Source: Lutibacter profundi (GTDB lineage: Bacteria > Bacteroidota > Bacteroidia > Flavobacteriales > Flavobacteriaceae). From it: a DNA stretch of 64,000 nt. A program made the translations under genes and the position numbers. Below are positions 36,394-45,676 of this stretch, in pieces. Within the stretch, counting starts at the first letter, position 1, and every line of letters starts with the position of its first letter. The DNA is taken from positions 1,952,001 to 2,016,000 of the forward strand of contig NZ_CP013355.1 in NCBI RefSeq assembly GCF_001543325.1, written 5' to 3'. The notes under the pieces are model-generated. The model did no database searches. It saw only the letters and a list, made by a program, of their open reading frames with translations, and had not been told where the DNA came from.

Positions 36394-36415
36394 ATTATAT
36401 TTAACGAAAAAAACT

Positions 36416-37132
36416 ATGAGCGCGAAAATAAATTTTGAAAACATCCTTTTTTTAGATATTGAAACAGTACCTGAAGTAGAAAATTTCACAGATTTATCTA
36501 AAGAAAAACAAGAATTATTTACGGTAAAAACTCAGTATCAACGAAAAGAGGATTTTTCTCCTGAAGATTTTTATGAAAAGGCTGGTATTTGGGCTGAATT
36601 TGGCAAAATTGTATGTATTTCTGTTGGGTATTTTACTAATTTTAATTCTGAAAACAGGGTTTTTAGAGTTACATCTTTTTATGGCGAAGAAGTAGATATT
36701 TTAATTAATTTTAGAGACTTGTTAAACCGTCATTATAATAAACCTCAACATATATTATGCGCTCATAACGGAAAAGAATTTGATTTCCCATACATTGCAC
36801 GTAGAATGATTATTAATCAAATTAATTTACCAGAAAAACTAAATTTATTTGGTAAAAAACCTTGGGAAATACCTCATTTGGATACTATGGAGTTATGGAA
36901 GTTTGGAGATTATAAACATTTTACTTCTTTAAAGCTACTAACTTCTATTTTAGGGATTCCCTCTCCAAAAGACGATATTGAAGGGAGTGAAGTAAGTGCG
37001 GTTTTTTATAAAGAAAAAAACATTAAACGTATTGTAAAATATTGCGAAAAAGACACTATTGCAGTTGCACAGTTATTATTGCGCTTTAATAATGAAGCAC
37101 TAATTGATGATTTAAATATTATAAATGTTTAA
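36416..37132 (+). CDS. DEDDy-type 3'-5' exonuclease (PolB exonuclease-like)
   Basis: A 238-residue nuclease-like protein with an RNase H-like fold: Exo I motif FLDIETVPE (about residues 12-20), Exo II around AHNGKEFDFPYI, and Exo III YCEKD, the Y-x3-D spacing of the DEDDy class. It resembles the proofreading domain of family B polymerases without a polymerase. The ATG at 36416 is chosen because an upstream in-frame ATG (36383) lies within the terminator hairpin of the preceding gene. It overlaps the convergent ABC-F gene by 4 bases. Target is probably DNA; this is inferred. Confidence 0.88.
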   Translation: MSAKINFENILFLDIETVPEVENFTDLSKEKQELFTVKTQYQRKEDFSPEDFYEKAGIWAEFGKIVCISVGYFTNFNSENRVFRVTSFYGEEVDILINFRDLLNRHYNKPQHILCAHNGKEFDFPYIARRMIINQINLPEKLNLFGKKPWEIPHLDTMELWKFGDYKHFTSLKLLTSILGIPSPKDDIEGSEVSAVFYKEKNIKRIVKYCEKDTIAVAQLLLRFNNEALIDDLNIINV

Positions 37133-38988
37133 TCATTTATTTTTGCAGAAAGTTCAAACCAACGCTCTTCGTTTTTATCAATTAGAGTATTTATTTTTTG
37201 AAGTTCAACGGATAATTCATTAATTTCTGTACCGGTTATTGCTTCTTCTAAAAATTTAGTTTCAATTTCTTTTTTCTCAGTTATCAACTTTTCAATGACA
37301 CTCTCAATAGCTTCGAGTTCTTTTTTTTCTTTAAAAGATAATTTAATTTTGGTTGAAGTATTTACACGTGAATCTACTTTTTGTGTTTGAGTGCTATGTT
37401 CTTTAGGTTTTGAATCTTCATAAGCTCTATAATCAGAATAATTTCCCGGGAAATCTTCAATTTTACCCTCACCTCTAAATATAAATAAATGATCCACTAT
37501 TTTATCCATAAAATACCTATCGTGAGAAACGACTAATAAACAACCAGGAAAATCTAATAAGAAGTTTTCCAATACATTTAATGTTATAATATCTAAATCG
37601 TTTGTTGGTTCATCTAAAATTAAAAAATTTGGGTTTTGAATTAAAACAGTACATAAATATAGTCTTTTACGTTCTCCACCACTTAATTTTTCAACAAAAT
37701 CGTATTGTCTTTTTCTATTAAATAAAAAGCGTTCTAGCAATTGAGCTGCTGAAATTTTTCTTCCTTTTGTTAACGGAATATATTCGCCATATTCTTTAAT
37801 AATTTCAATAACTTTTTGACCAGGTTTTGGGTTGATACCATCTTGCGTATAATACCCAAATTTTATGGTTTCACCAACTACAACTTTACCGCTATCAATA
37901 GGTAATTTTTGAGTTATAATATTTAAAAAAGACGATTTTCCTGTACCGTTTTTACCAATAATTCCAATGCGTTCACCACGCTTAAAAACGTATTCAAATT
38001 TATTTAAAATTTGTAAATCTCCAAACGATTTTGAAATGCTATGTAATTCTAAAATTTTAGAACCCATGCGTTCCATATTTATTTCTAATTGAACTTGATG
38101 ATTGTCTCTTCGTTTATGGGCTTCTTCCTTAATTTTATAAAAATCGTCAATTCTAGATTTAGATTTGGTGGTTCTAGCTTTTGGTTGTCTCCTCATCCAC
38201 TCTAATTCTTTAGAAAATAAATTTTTAGCTTTAGAAACAGAAGCCTTTTCAACGGCAATACGCTCTTCTTTTTTTTGCAAATAATAAGAGTAATTGCCTT
38301 TGTAAGTGTAAAATTCACCATTGTCTAATTCAACAATTTCGTTACAAACTCTTTCTAGAAAATACCTATCATGGGTAACCATAAACAGGGTTATTTTTTC
38401 TTTTTTAAAATAGTTTTCTAACCACTCAATCATTTCTAAATCTAAATGATTTGTAGGTTCATCTAAAATTAATAAATCAGGTTTATGAATAAGAATTACA
38501 GCTAAAGATAAGCGTTTACGTTGACCACCAGAAAGCGAACTCACCTTTTGAGATAAATCCTCTAATTTTAATTTAAATAATATTTGTTTGTACTGTGTTT
38601 CAAAATCCCAAGCATTGAGTTGTTCCATTTTTTCAAAAGCTTGTTGATATGCTTTTTCATCAGAAGGATTTTTAAGTGCATGTTCGTATGCTGAAATTAC
38701 TTTTAATGTATCATTATCTGAATTAAAAATAGTTTGCTCAACCGTTAAATTATAATCTAAATTTTCTTCTTGAGATAAATATTCAATTTTTAACCCTTTT
38801 CTGGAAATTACTTGCCCAGTATCTGAACTTGCAACACCTGCAAGTATGTTTAATATTGACGTTTTCCCAGCGCCATTTTTTGCAATAAAAGCAATTTTTT
38901 GATCTTTATTTATTCCGAAGGAAATGTCACTAAAAAGTTCTACTTCTCCAAATGCTTTTGATATGTTTTCAACCGACAGGTAATTCAT
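37129..38988 (-). CDS. ABC-F family ATPase (Uup-like)
   Basis: A 619-residue soluble protein with two ATP-binding cassettes and no membrane domain. Cassette 1: Walker A AKNGAGKTS, signature LSGGQRKRLSL, Walker B LLILDEPTNHLD. Cassette 2: GKNGTGKSS, LSGGERKRLYL, FLILDEPTNDLD. The linker between them is about 80 residues and basic, as in ribosome-acting ABC-F proteins, and a C-terminal coiled-coil (about 545-619; KEKKELEAIESVIEKL) is characteristic of Uup. These act in translation or, for Uup, also in DNA-related processes. It is a single gene. Confidence 0.92.
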   Translation of the reverse strand: MNYLSVENISKAFGEVELFSDISFGINKDQKIAFIAKNGAGKTSILNILAGVASSDTGQVISRKGLKIEYLSQEENLDYNLTVEQTIFNSDNDTLKVISAYEHALKNPSDEKAYQQAFEKMEQLNAWDFETQYKQILFKLKLEDLSQKVSSLSGGQRKRLSLAVILIHKPDLLILDEPTNHLDLEMIEWLENYFKKEKITLFMVTHDRYFLERVCNEIVELDNGEFYTYKGNYSYYLQKKEERIAVEKASVSKAKNLFSKELEWMRRQPKARTTKSKSRIDDFYKIKEEAHKRRDNHQVQLEINMERMGSKILELHSISKSFGDLQILNKFEYVFKRGERIGIIGKNGTGKSSFLNIITQKLPIDSGKVVVGETIKFGYYTQDGINPKPGQKVIEIIKEYGEYIPLTKGRKISAAQLLERFLFNRKRQYDFVEKLSGGERKRLYLCTVLIQNPNFLILDEPTNDLDIITLNVLENFLLDFPGCLLVVSHDRYFMDKIVDHLFIFRGEGKIEDFPGNYSDYRAYEDSKPKEHSTQTQKVDSRVNTSTKIKLSFKEKKELEAIESVIEKLITEKKEIETKFLEEAITGTEINELSVELQKINTLIDKNEERWFELSAKIND

Positions 38989-39015
38989 TCAATCTAAATT
39001 TTGACAAAGCTACAT

Positions 39016-39047
39016 AAAAAAACCTGAGAATAAACTCAGGTTTTTTT
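39016..39047 (-). terminator. Intrinsic terminator downstream of the M4 protease gene
   Basis: A perfect 13-base stem (39016-39028 with 39035-39047) with a 6-base loop; on the minus strand it reads CCTGAG/CTCAGG followed by a T-run. It is 24 bases past the protease stop codon. Confidence 0.9.
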
Positions 39048-39070
39048 AATCATTTTACTAATGTGTGAAG

Positions 39071-42000
39071 TTATTGTTTTACGAATTTTTTGGTAGTTAT
39101 ATTAATACCATCATTGATGTTAATCAAGTATACACCCGATTTAAGTTTACTAACATCAATTGCTCCTGTAATGCTTCCAGATTTTACAGTTTGACCTAAA
39201 ATATTAGCAATAATATAAGTTGCTTTTGTACTGTTAGGCACTATAATTGTTAAGAAGTTCCCTTTTACAGGGTTAGGATATATTGAGATAGTAGAATTAA
39301 TTGTAGTTGCAGCAAAATTAATAGCGGCCGCTCCAATTACAACGGTATAATCTTCTACTTCTCCATAAGTAAAGGTTTCACACTCGGTAGGAATAGCATT
39401 GTATTTCATAGAAACACGCATTCTTGTACTTCCTGCAGTTGCAGTTGCAGGAATAGTAAAAGTACCACTTACCGGAGTTGTTTTTGTGGCTACATTAGAC
39501 CATACTTGCTCACCAGCATCAGCAAAATCACCATCTTGGTTGTAATCAATCCAAACGCTATACCCTTCGCTATATACAGTAGCTGTCCAAGTTGGAGTTA
39601 TTGTAATAGTTACCGTTCCAGAAATATTGGTTGAAAGTGCTGTGAAATCACTGTAACCATTTCCGTTTCCAGATGCATTATTTATGGTTCCAATTTGTAC
39701 ATTCCCAATATACTCATCAGTTACAGTAGTTCCTTTAGAAGCACAATATGTCAATGCTTGATTTAAAGTGGTAATAGTTGCGGTATTACTACTTACAGAA
39801 TTGTTTCCTGCAGCATCTTTTGCTGCTACAGTAAAACTGTACGAAGTAGCAGGAGTTAATCCTGTTGCTTGGTATGTAGTACCTGTAACTGAAGCTAAAA
39901 GTGTTCCGTTTTTATATACATCATAACCAGTTACAGCTACATTATCAGTAGCACTAGACCAAGATAAATCGGCTGTAGTTGCTGTAGCATTACTAGCTGT
40001 TAATGTTGGTGCAGTTGGAGCTTGAGTATCTACAACAGCATCAATTAAGTTAATCGTATAATCTTCAACTTCACCATAAGAGAAGGCTTCACATTCTGTA
40101 GGAATAGCATTGTATTTCATAGAAACACGCATTCTTGTACTTCCTGCAGTTGCGGTTGCAGGTATGGTAAATGTACCGCTTACAGGTGTTGTTTGAGATG
40201 CTGCTTTAGACCATATTTGTTCTCCGGCATCGGCAAAATCACCATCTTGGTTGTAATCAATCCAAACGCTATACCCTTCACTGTACACAGTAGCTGTCCA
40301 AGTAGGAGTAATAGTTATTGTAACAGAAGTACCTTTGTCAAGATCTGTTGAAATAGCTGTAAAATCACTATACCCGTTTCCATTACCTGAAGCGTTGTTT
40401 ATAGTTCCAATTTGCACATTTCCAATATATTCATCAGTTACGCTATTTCCTTTTGAAGTACAGTAAGTAACTGTTTGGTTTAACGTAGTGATAGTAACGG
40501 TATTACTATCAGCAGAAATATTACCGGCAGCATCTTTAGCTCTAACTGTAAAGTTATATGTTGTTCCAGAAGTTAACCCTGTTGCTTGATATGTAGTACC
40601 TGTAACTGAAGCTAAGAGCGTTCCGTTTTTATATACATCATAACCTGTTACCGCTATGTTATCAGTAGCACCAGACCAAGACAGATCTACTGTTGTAGTG
40701 GTAGCATTGCTGGCTGTTAATGTTGGAGCAGTTGGCGCAGTTGTATCGACAGTTGTGGTAGTAATGGTTGCAGTATTACTATCAGCAGAAATATTACTGG
40801 CAGCATCTTTAGCTCTAACTGTAAAGCTATATGTTGTTCCAGAAGTTAACCCTGTTGCTTGGTATATAGTACCTGTAACTGAAGCTAAGAGCGTTCCGTT
40901 TTTATATACATCATAACCTGTTACCGCTACGTTATCAGTAGCACCAGACCAAGACATATCTACTGTTGTAGTGGTAGCGTTGCTGGCTGTTAGTGTTGGC
41001 GCAGTTGGCGCAGTTGTATCTAAAGGAGTAACTGAAGCCGCATTACTACCAACAGAAACATTGCCAGCAGCATCTTTAGCTTTTATAGTAAAACTATACG
41101 TAGTTCCTAGTGTTAACCCTGTTGCTTGGTATGTAGTACCTAGAATTGAAGCTAAAAGTGTTCCATTTTTATATACATCATAACCAGTTACAGCTACATT
41201 ATCAGTAGCACTAGACCAAGATAAGTCTACCGTAGATATAGTAACATTACTTGCAGTTAATGTTGGCGCAGTTGGAGCTTGAGTATCTGCAGTAGCGTCA
41301 ATTAAGTTAACCGTATAATCTTCAACTTCACCATAAGAGAAGGCTTCACATTCTGTAGGAATAGCATTGTATTTCATAGAAACACGCATTCTTGTACTTC
41401 CTGCAGTTGCGGTTGCAGGTATGGTAAATGTACCGCTTACAGGTGTTGTTTGAGATGCTGCTTTAGACCATACTTGTTCTCCGGCATCGGCAAAATCACC
41501 ATCTTGGTTGTAATCAATCCAAACGCTATACCCTTCACTGTACACAGTAGCTGTCCAAGTAGGAGTAATAGTTATTGTAACAGAAGTACCTTTGTCAAGA
41601 TCTGTTGAAATAGCTGTAAAATCACTATACCCGTTTCCATTACCTGAAGCGTTGTTTATAGTTCCAATTTGCACATTTCCAATATATTCATCAGCAACAC
41701 TATTTCCTTTTGAAGTACAGTATGCCACAGAGTTATTTCCGTATTCTAATCCTACACCAACAGCGTAAAAAGAATTTGTAGTTGCTATTACTTCGGGAGA
41801 ACCAATTCCATATAAATCTTCGGCAGATTGAATACCGAAAGTTCTAGCATCAGCATACGTAGAGTTGGCAGACATATATGTGCTTTCTATTCTGAAGGCT
41901 ATTTGTGCAGCTTTATCTATACCAATACCTGTAACACTATAAACACTTCCTATATCATTTGTGCCAGATTTTCCAACAGATAAGATATAAAACCAGTGAT

Positions 42001-43483
42001 TTAATACACCAGAATTGGTATGAACACCACAATAATCATTTGTTGAAGAAGGCGTACAGTTTGGATTTATCCAGTTAATACCTCCATAAGTATCAGGTTG
42101 TCCTTCAGCTTTTGGGTTACTCATAGATCGTAAAGAAGCACTTGTAGTTCTTCTTTCTATATCTTCACCAATTAACCAAATAGATTTTTCAGGAGCAGCA
42201 AAAGACTCAACAGATGCAGCCCAAATATCAGAAAAAGCTTCGTTCATTGCTCCAGATTCTTTTTGGTAAGCTAAATTTGCCGTATTTGTACAAATTGCAT
42301 GTCCAATCTCGTGCGCTGCAACATCTAAAGATGTTAAAATATCAAAATTTCCGTTGCCAACAGTCCCGTCAGAACTGCCATCACCGTAGGTCATTCTAGA
42401 TCCATCCCAAAAGGCATTATCATAAGCTACATTGTAGTGGATATAACTATTTATAGCTGCTCCAGCACCATCAAAACTATTTCTGTTATGTTTAGTAAGC
42501 CAGTAATCGTAAGTCATTTCAGCTCCCCAATGTGCATCTAATGCACCATTGTCTTTTGCGGTATTATCCCATTCAGCAGCCGTCCAATTATTATCGTTGT
42601 CTGCAAAATCAACAGCTGAGGCATAGTTGGTACTTTCATTTAAGTCGTAAGTATGCACTCCATTACCTCTAGTGTTATCGCTTAAAATATAACCACCTGT
42701 GCCGGTTACAGTTTCAATACTTCTAGTACCACTATATCTTGTTGCGGCACTTCCTACAACTAAAATTTTATCAGCAATGTTAACTGTTTTTTCTTTTAAA
42801 CCAGCTTTTTTATATTTCTTACCAAATTTATTAACATGTTTAATAATAGAGTTGTAAAATAAAATATCGCCATTTTTTGCATCGACATATACAAAACCTC
42901 TACTAATAGGTTGAGTAGCATAAATATCAAATTTAAAAGCCAATTTATCTTCTTTTTTACCAATAAGATAACCCGGTAATATTACAAGTTCACCTTCAGG
43001 TTTTTTATAATTAATAAGTCTGGCATTTCTGGTATCTTGCCACATATAGGAAGATGCACCAATACTTGCAATAGCCCTTTGTAAAGCTATTCCTTTAGAA
43101 ATTTTAGGGGTAATATTTAAGTTTTCAATTTGGTAAAACTCTCCTGAAAGAGATTTAATTTCACCATTTTTGATATGAACTATAGGAGTTGCAAAATCTA
43201 CTTTAATATTTTTGTAATATTGTTGATATCTATCGTGTGTAAAACCCAACTTATCACTTTCACTTTTGATAAAAATAATTTTATCTTCACCCCTTTTGTT
43301 TAAATGCTCTTTAAATAAAAGGTCTTTTTGGTTAGCTCTATAAACTTTGCCGAGTTTAACTCTTAATTGGCTAGGTTTGGCAATTGGAACTAATTCTTTT
43401 TTTTGCGCATTAATTTGGCCTATAAATAGGAAAAAACTAATAAAAATTAATAGCAATTTTTTTTGAAAATAATTTTGTTTCAT
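39071..43483 (-). CDS. T9SS-exported M4 (thermolysin-like) metalloprotease with repeated GEVED and Fn3 domains
   Basis: A 1470-residue secreted protease. Signal peptide (about 1-26), FTP/PepSY propeptide (about 30-210), M4 catalytic domain (about 260-580) with the zinc motif HEIGH (His391, Glu392, His395) and the third ligand in GAMNEAFSD. Then GEVED1 (about 588-724), three Fn3 domains (about 725-1004), GEVED2 (about 1007-1143), one Fn3 domain, GEVED3 (about 1245-1385) and a T9SS type A sorting domain (about 1395-1470). Repeats are nearly identical in DNA. All catalytic residues are present. A triple LytTR-type repeat is directly upstream. Likely role: breakdown of extracellular protein for nutrition. 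Confidence 0.93.
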   Translation of the reverse strand: MKQNYFQKKLLLIFISFFLFIGQINAQKKELVPIAKPSQLRVKLGKVYRANQKDLLFKEHLNKRGEDKIIFIKSESDKLGFTHDRYQQYYKNIKVDFATPIVHIKNGEIKSLSGEFYQIENLNITPKISKGIALQRAIASIGASSYMWQDTRNARLINYKKPEGELVILPGYLIGKKEDKLAFKFDIYATQPISRGFVYVDAKNGDILFYNSIIKHVNKFGKKYKKAGLKEKTVNIADKILVVGSAATRYSGTRSIETVTGTGGYILSDNTRGNGVHTYDLNESTNYASAVDFADNDNNWTAAEWDNTAKDNGALDAHWGAEMTYDYWLTKHNRNSFDGAGAAINSYIHYNVAYDNAFWDGSRMTYGDGSSDGTVGNGNFDILTSLDVAAHEIGHAICTNTANLAYQKESGAMNEAFSDIWAASVESFAAPEKSIWLIGEDIERRTTSASLRSMSNPKAEGQPDTYGGINWINPNCTPSSTNDYCGVHTNSGVLNHWFYILSVGKSGTNDIGSVYSVTGIGIDKAAQIAFRIESTYMSANSTYADARTFGIQSAEDLYGIGSPEVIATTNSFYAVGVGLEYGNNSVAYCTSKGNSVADEYIGNVQIGTINNASGNGNGYSDFTAISTDLDKGTSVTITITPTWTATVYSEGYSVWIDYNQDGDFADAGEQVWSKAASQTTPVSGTFTIPATATAGSTRMRVSMKYNAIPTECEAFSYGEVEDYTVNLIDATADTQAPTAPTLTASNVTISTVDLSWSSATDNVAVTGYDVYKNGTLLASILGTTYQATGLTLGTTYSFTIKAKDAAGNVSVGSNAASVTPLDTTAPTAPTLTASNATTTTVDMSWSGATDNVAVTGYDVYKNGTLLASVTGTIYQATGLTSGTTYSFTVRAKDAASNISADSNTATITTTTVDTTAPTAPTLTASNATTTTVDLSWSGATDNIAVTGYDVYKNGTLLASVTGTTYQATGLTSGTTYNFTVRAKDAAGNISADSNTVTITTLNQTVTYCTSKGNSVTDEYIGNVQIGTINNASGNGNGYSDFTAISTDLDKGTSVTITITPTWTATVYSEGYSVWIDYNQDGDFADAGEQIWSKAASQTTPVSGTFTIPATATAGSTRMRVSMKYNAIPTECEAFSYGEVEDYTINLIDAVVDTQAPTAPTLTASNATATTADLSWSSATDNVAVTGYDVYKNGTLLASVTGTTYQATGLTPATSYSFTVAAKDAAGNNSVSSNTATITTLNQALTYCASKGTTVTDEYIGNVQIGTINNASGNGNGYSDFTALSTNISGTVTITITPTWTATVYSEGYSVWIDYNQDGDFADAGEQVWSNVATKTTPVSGTFTIPATATAGSTRMRVSMKYNAIPTECETFTYGEVEDYTVVIGAAAINFAATTINSTISIYPNPVKGNFLTIIVPNSTKATYIIANILGQTVKSGSITGAIDVSKLKSGVYLININDGINITTKKFVKQ
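40056..40465 (-). repeat. Near-identical 410-base repeat, copy A (GEVED2)
   Basis: Encodes GEVED2 of the M4 protease and matches copy B at 41313-41722 almost base for base; differences I saw are a few near 40209-40211 and 40436-40441. The third GEVED copy (about 39340-39750) is clearly diverged. Confidence 0.85.
40480..41020 (-). repeat. Two near-identical tandem Fn3-coding repeats (about 270 bases each)
   Basis: The unit at about 40480-40750 recurs at about 40751-41020 with few differences; two more diverged copies are at about 39765-40030 and 41021-41290. Boundaries are approximate. Confidence 0.75.
41313..41722 (-). repeat. Near-identical 410-base repeat, copy B (GEVED1)
   Basis: Partner of copy A at 40056-40465, in the same orientation and 1257 bases away; encodes GEVED1 of the M4 protease. 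Confidence 0.85.
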
Positions 43484-43516
43484 ATTTTAATAAATTTAAG
43501 AATTAATAATAGAGTA

Positions 43517-43524
43517 TAAATATA
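43517..43524 (-). promoter_or_regulatory. Candidate -7 box of the M4 protease gene
   Basis: TATATTTA on the minus strand (7 of 8 matches to TAnnTTTG), 33 bases before the start codon and 9 bases from the nearest 21-base repeat unit. Confidence 0.35.
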
Positions 43525-43533
43525 ATTAAAAAA

Positions 43534-43584
43534 ACCATTTACTATAAAAAACCAACCATTTATTATAAAAAATTAACCGTTTAT
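43534..43584. promoter_or_regulatory. Triple 21-base direct repeat (LytTR-type operator, site 3)
   Basis: ACCATTTAC (43534-43542), ACCATTTAT (43555-43563) and ACCGTTTAT (43576-43584) are exactly 21 bases apart. The motif matches the sites behind the LytTR/LytS operon. It lies just upstream of the M4 protease -7-like box, but reads in the opposite direction relative to that gene than sites 1 and 2 do to their boxes. Confidence 0.5.
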
Positions 43585-43939
43585 AAGTTTTAAATATTTA
43601 ATTTTAATCTTTTTTAAAGCTCTACACATTAATTTACAATGGTATTAATTTGTATTTTTAAACAGCGTACTAAAAACCACAAATAAAGTAAGGATAAATC
43701 CTACTTTAAAAAGATTAGTATTTAAAGGTATTTGCTAATAGTAAGAAGTAAAATTATTTTTTTATCACCACTATAATTTTAAATAACCAGAAGTATAAAC
43801 GTAGTTGATTTTTTAGGATGTTAAACTACAGACAATAAACTAAAAAGAAACCTTTTATGTAGGTTTTAATATGTGAATTATGGTAAAAATATACAGATTT
43901 TATATGGTTGATGTTAAAGAATTGTATATTGCACATTGT
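43585..43939. other. Divergent intergenic region
   Basis: AT-rich spacer between the M4 gene (-) and the TPR operon (+). It contains an imperfect hairpin (43684-43694 with 43699-43708, one bulged A) without a T-run, and weak -7-like boxes at 43645-43652 and 43925-43932. No convincing gene seen. Confidence 0.4.
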
Positions 43940-44899
43940 ATGAAAAACAAAAAATTTGAGAACTATTTGTTGGTTGTAATTATGTTAATTTCAAACTTTT
44001 CTTATGCGCAAAAAATGGATAATATTGAAGAAAAGAATTTGAATTTCCAATCCTATTTTTTTGAAGCATTAAAACAAAAAGCAATTAAAAATTACAGTAA
44101 AGCAATAGTGAACTTAGAACAATGTTATGAAATAGATTCTTTAAATATTGCGGTAGATTTTGAGTTATCAAAAAACGAATTATTATTAAAAAATTATGCA
44201 GAAGCTATTTTTTTTATTAATAAAGCATTGGAAAAAGAACCTAAAAACAGCTATTTATTAAAGCATAAAGTAGCAATTTATAAAGCTCAACGTAATTTTA
44301 AGGATGCTATTGAAATTCAAAAAAGAGTTGTTGAAATTCAACCAAATAACATAGATGAATTACTACTACTCTATTTTCAAAATAAAGACTATATAAAAGC
44401 TGAAAAATTAATTACTGAAATAGAAAAAAAAGCATTTTCTACTCAAAGAATAAAGAGCTTAAAAAAATATCTTGAAAATATAAAATTACTTAAAACAACA
44501 ACAAATATTAAAATAAAACCATCTCTAAAAGATATTGATATTAAAATTTTAAAAGTAGCATACAACCAAAATAAAAATTATAAAATATTGGTAGAAATTT
44601 TAAAAAGAGAAGTTAAAAATGAACTTTTTGAGGCTTTGTATAATGATAGTCAACAAGCATTAGAATTATTTCCTGCGCAACCATATTTATATAAAATGAA
44701 TGGTTTAGCATTGAATAAACTCAGAAAATATAATGAAGCAATTAACGTTTTAACTCTTGGCATTGATTTTGTAATTGACAATACAATTATGGAGGCAGAT
44801 TTTTATGAAGAACTTTCTAAAAGTTACAAAGGGCTAAATAACATGAATAAAGCTTTAAAATTTATGCAAAAGGCGAAAGATTTAAGAAATCAAAATTAA
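43940..44899 (+). CDS. Exported tetratricopeptide-repeat protein
   Basis: A 319-residue protein with a signal peptide (MKNKKFENYLLVVIMLISNF, cleavage near YAQ) and TPR repeats, for example around residues 45-145 (SKAIVNLEQCYEIDSLN, AEAIFFINKALEKEPKN, FKDAIEIQKRVVEIQPNN) and near the C-terminus (YNEAINVLTLGID, NKALKFMQKAKDL). The ATG at 43940 is preferred to one at 43880, since the upstream part contains a -7-like box (43925-43932) and lacks signal-peptide features. First gene of a three-gene operon with a DUF4292 lipoprotein and an EnvC-like protein; the stop is followed directly by the next ATG. Probably a periplasmic scaffold. Confidence 0.85.
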   Translation: MKNKKFENYLLVVIMLISNFSYAQKMDNIEEKNLNFQSYFFEALKQKAIKNYSKAIVNLEQCYEIDSLNIAVDFELSKNELLLKNYAEAIFFINKALEKEPKNSYLLKHKVAIYKAQRNFKDAIEIQKRVVEIQPNNIDELLLLYFQNKDYIKAEKLITEIEKKAFSTQRIKSLKKYLENIKLLKTTTNIKIKPSLKDIDIKILKVAYNQNKNYKILVEILKREVKNELFEALYNDSQQALELFPAQPYLYKMNGLALNKLRKYNEAINVLTLGIDFVIDNTIMEADFYEELSKSYKGLNNMNKALKFMQKAKDLRNQN

Positions 44900-45676
44900 A
44901 TGAAGTACAATTTAAAAATAGCAATATTAATTTTATTGGTTATTACTTCTTGTAAAACAAATAAAAAAGTTATTAGTACAAGTAGTGTTGCTAAAATTTC
45001 AACAAAAAAAATAATTAGTAAACACTATAGTAATGATTTTAATCAAAAAACAATAAATGCTAGATTAACAGTAAGATATAGAGATAAAAATACAGCTATA
45101 GCCATTGGTGTTAAATTGCGCTTAGAGAAGGATAAAACAATATGGATGAGCGCTACAAAACTAGGAATACCTATAGCTAAAATTAAAATTACTCCAAATA
45201 GAGTGGTTTATTATGAAAAAATAAAAAGAACTTATTTTAATGGAGATTTTTCGTTATTAAGTAAATGGTTAGGCACAGAGTTGAATTTTAAAAAGGTTCA
45301 AAATATATTATTGGGTCAGGCTGTTTTAAATTTAAAAAAAGGAAAATATAATTCTAAAATAAGCGGTAATTTATATCAATTATCTCCAAGAAAGAAAAAG
45401 GAGTTATTCGGAATTTTATTTTTTATAAATCCAACTAATTTTAAATTAAACAAACAAGAAATTCACAGTCCCAAAAAGAAGCAATTATTATCAGTTTCTT
45501 ATTCAAATTACAAAGAAATTAACGAAGAGCAATTTCCTAAAAATATTAAGATACTAGCTACGGACAACAAAAATTTAACAACAATAAAAATGGAGTATCG
45601 TTGGGTTGAGTTTAATAAAAAGTTAACATTTCCATTTTCAGTGCCTAGAGGGTATAAAGAAATTAAATTAAAATAA
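44900..45676 (+). CDS. DUF4292 lipoprotein (LolA/LolB-like fold family)
   Basis: A 258-residue lipoprotein with lipobox VITSC (Cys18). The sequence pattern (INARLTVRYRDKNTAIAIGVKLRLEKDKTIWMSATKLGIPIAKIKITPNRVVYYEK, seen in pieces at about 55-110) matches the DUF4292 family, which is related to LolA/LolB lipoprotein carriers. It sits between a TPR protein and an EnvC-like protein, overlapping the latter by one base (TAATG). A role in outer-membrane lipoprotein handling is plausible but inferred. Confidence 0.87.
   Translation: MKYNLKIAILILLVITSCKTNKKVISTSSVAKISTKKIISKHYSNDFNQKTINARLTVRYRDKNTAIAIGVKLRLEKDKTIWMSATKLGIPIAKIKITPNRVVYYEKIKRTYFNGDFSLLSKWLGTELNFKKVQNILLGQAVLNLKKGKYNSKISGNLYQLSPRKKKELFGILFFINPTNFKLNKQEIHSPKKKQLLSVSYSNYKEINEEQFPKNIKILATDNKNLTTIKMEYRWVEFNKKLTFPFSVPRGYKEIKLK

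Noticed and set aside
36383-36415. Longer start for the DEDDy exonuclease
   Set aside because: The upstream ATG lies in the stem of the preceding terminator and the added residues do not resemble the family.
39340-41722. Regular repeats that could suggest a tandem-repeat or CRISPR-like array
   Set aside because: The units are 270-410 bases, in frame, and encode Fn3 and GEVED domains; there are no short repeats with unique spacers.
43880-43939. Longer start for the TPR protein
   Set aside because: The extension would hide the signal peptide and overlaps a -7-like box.
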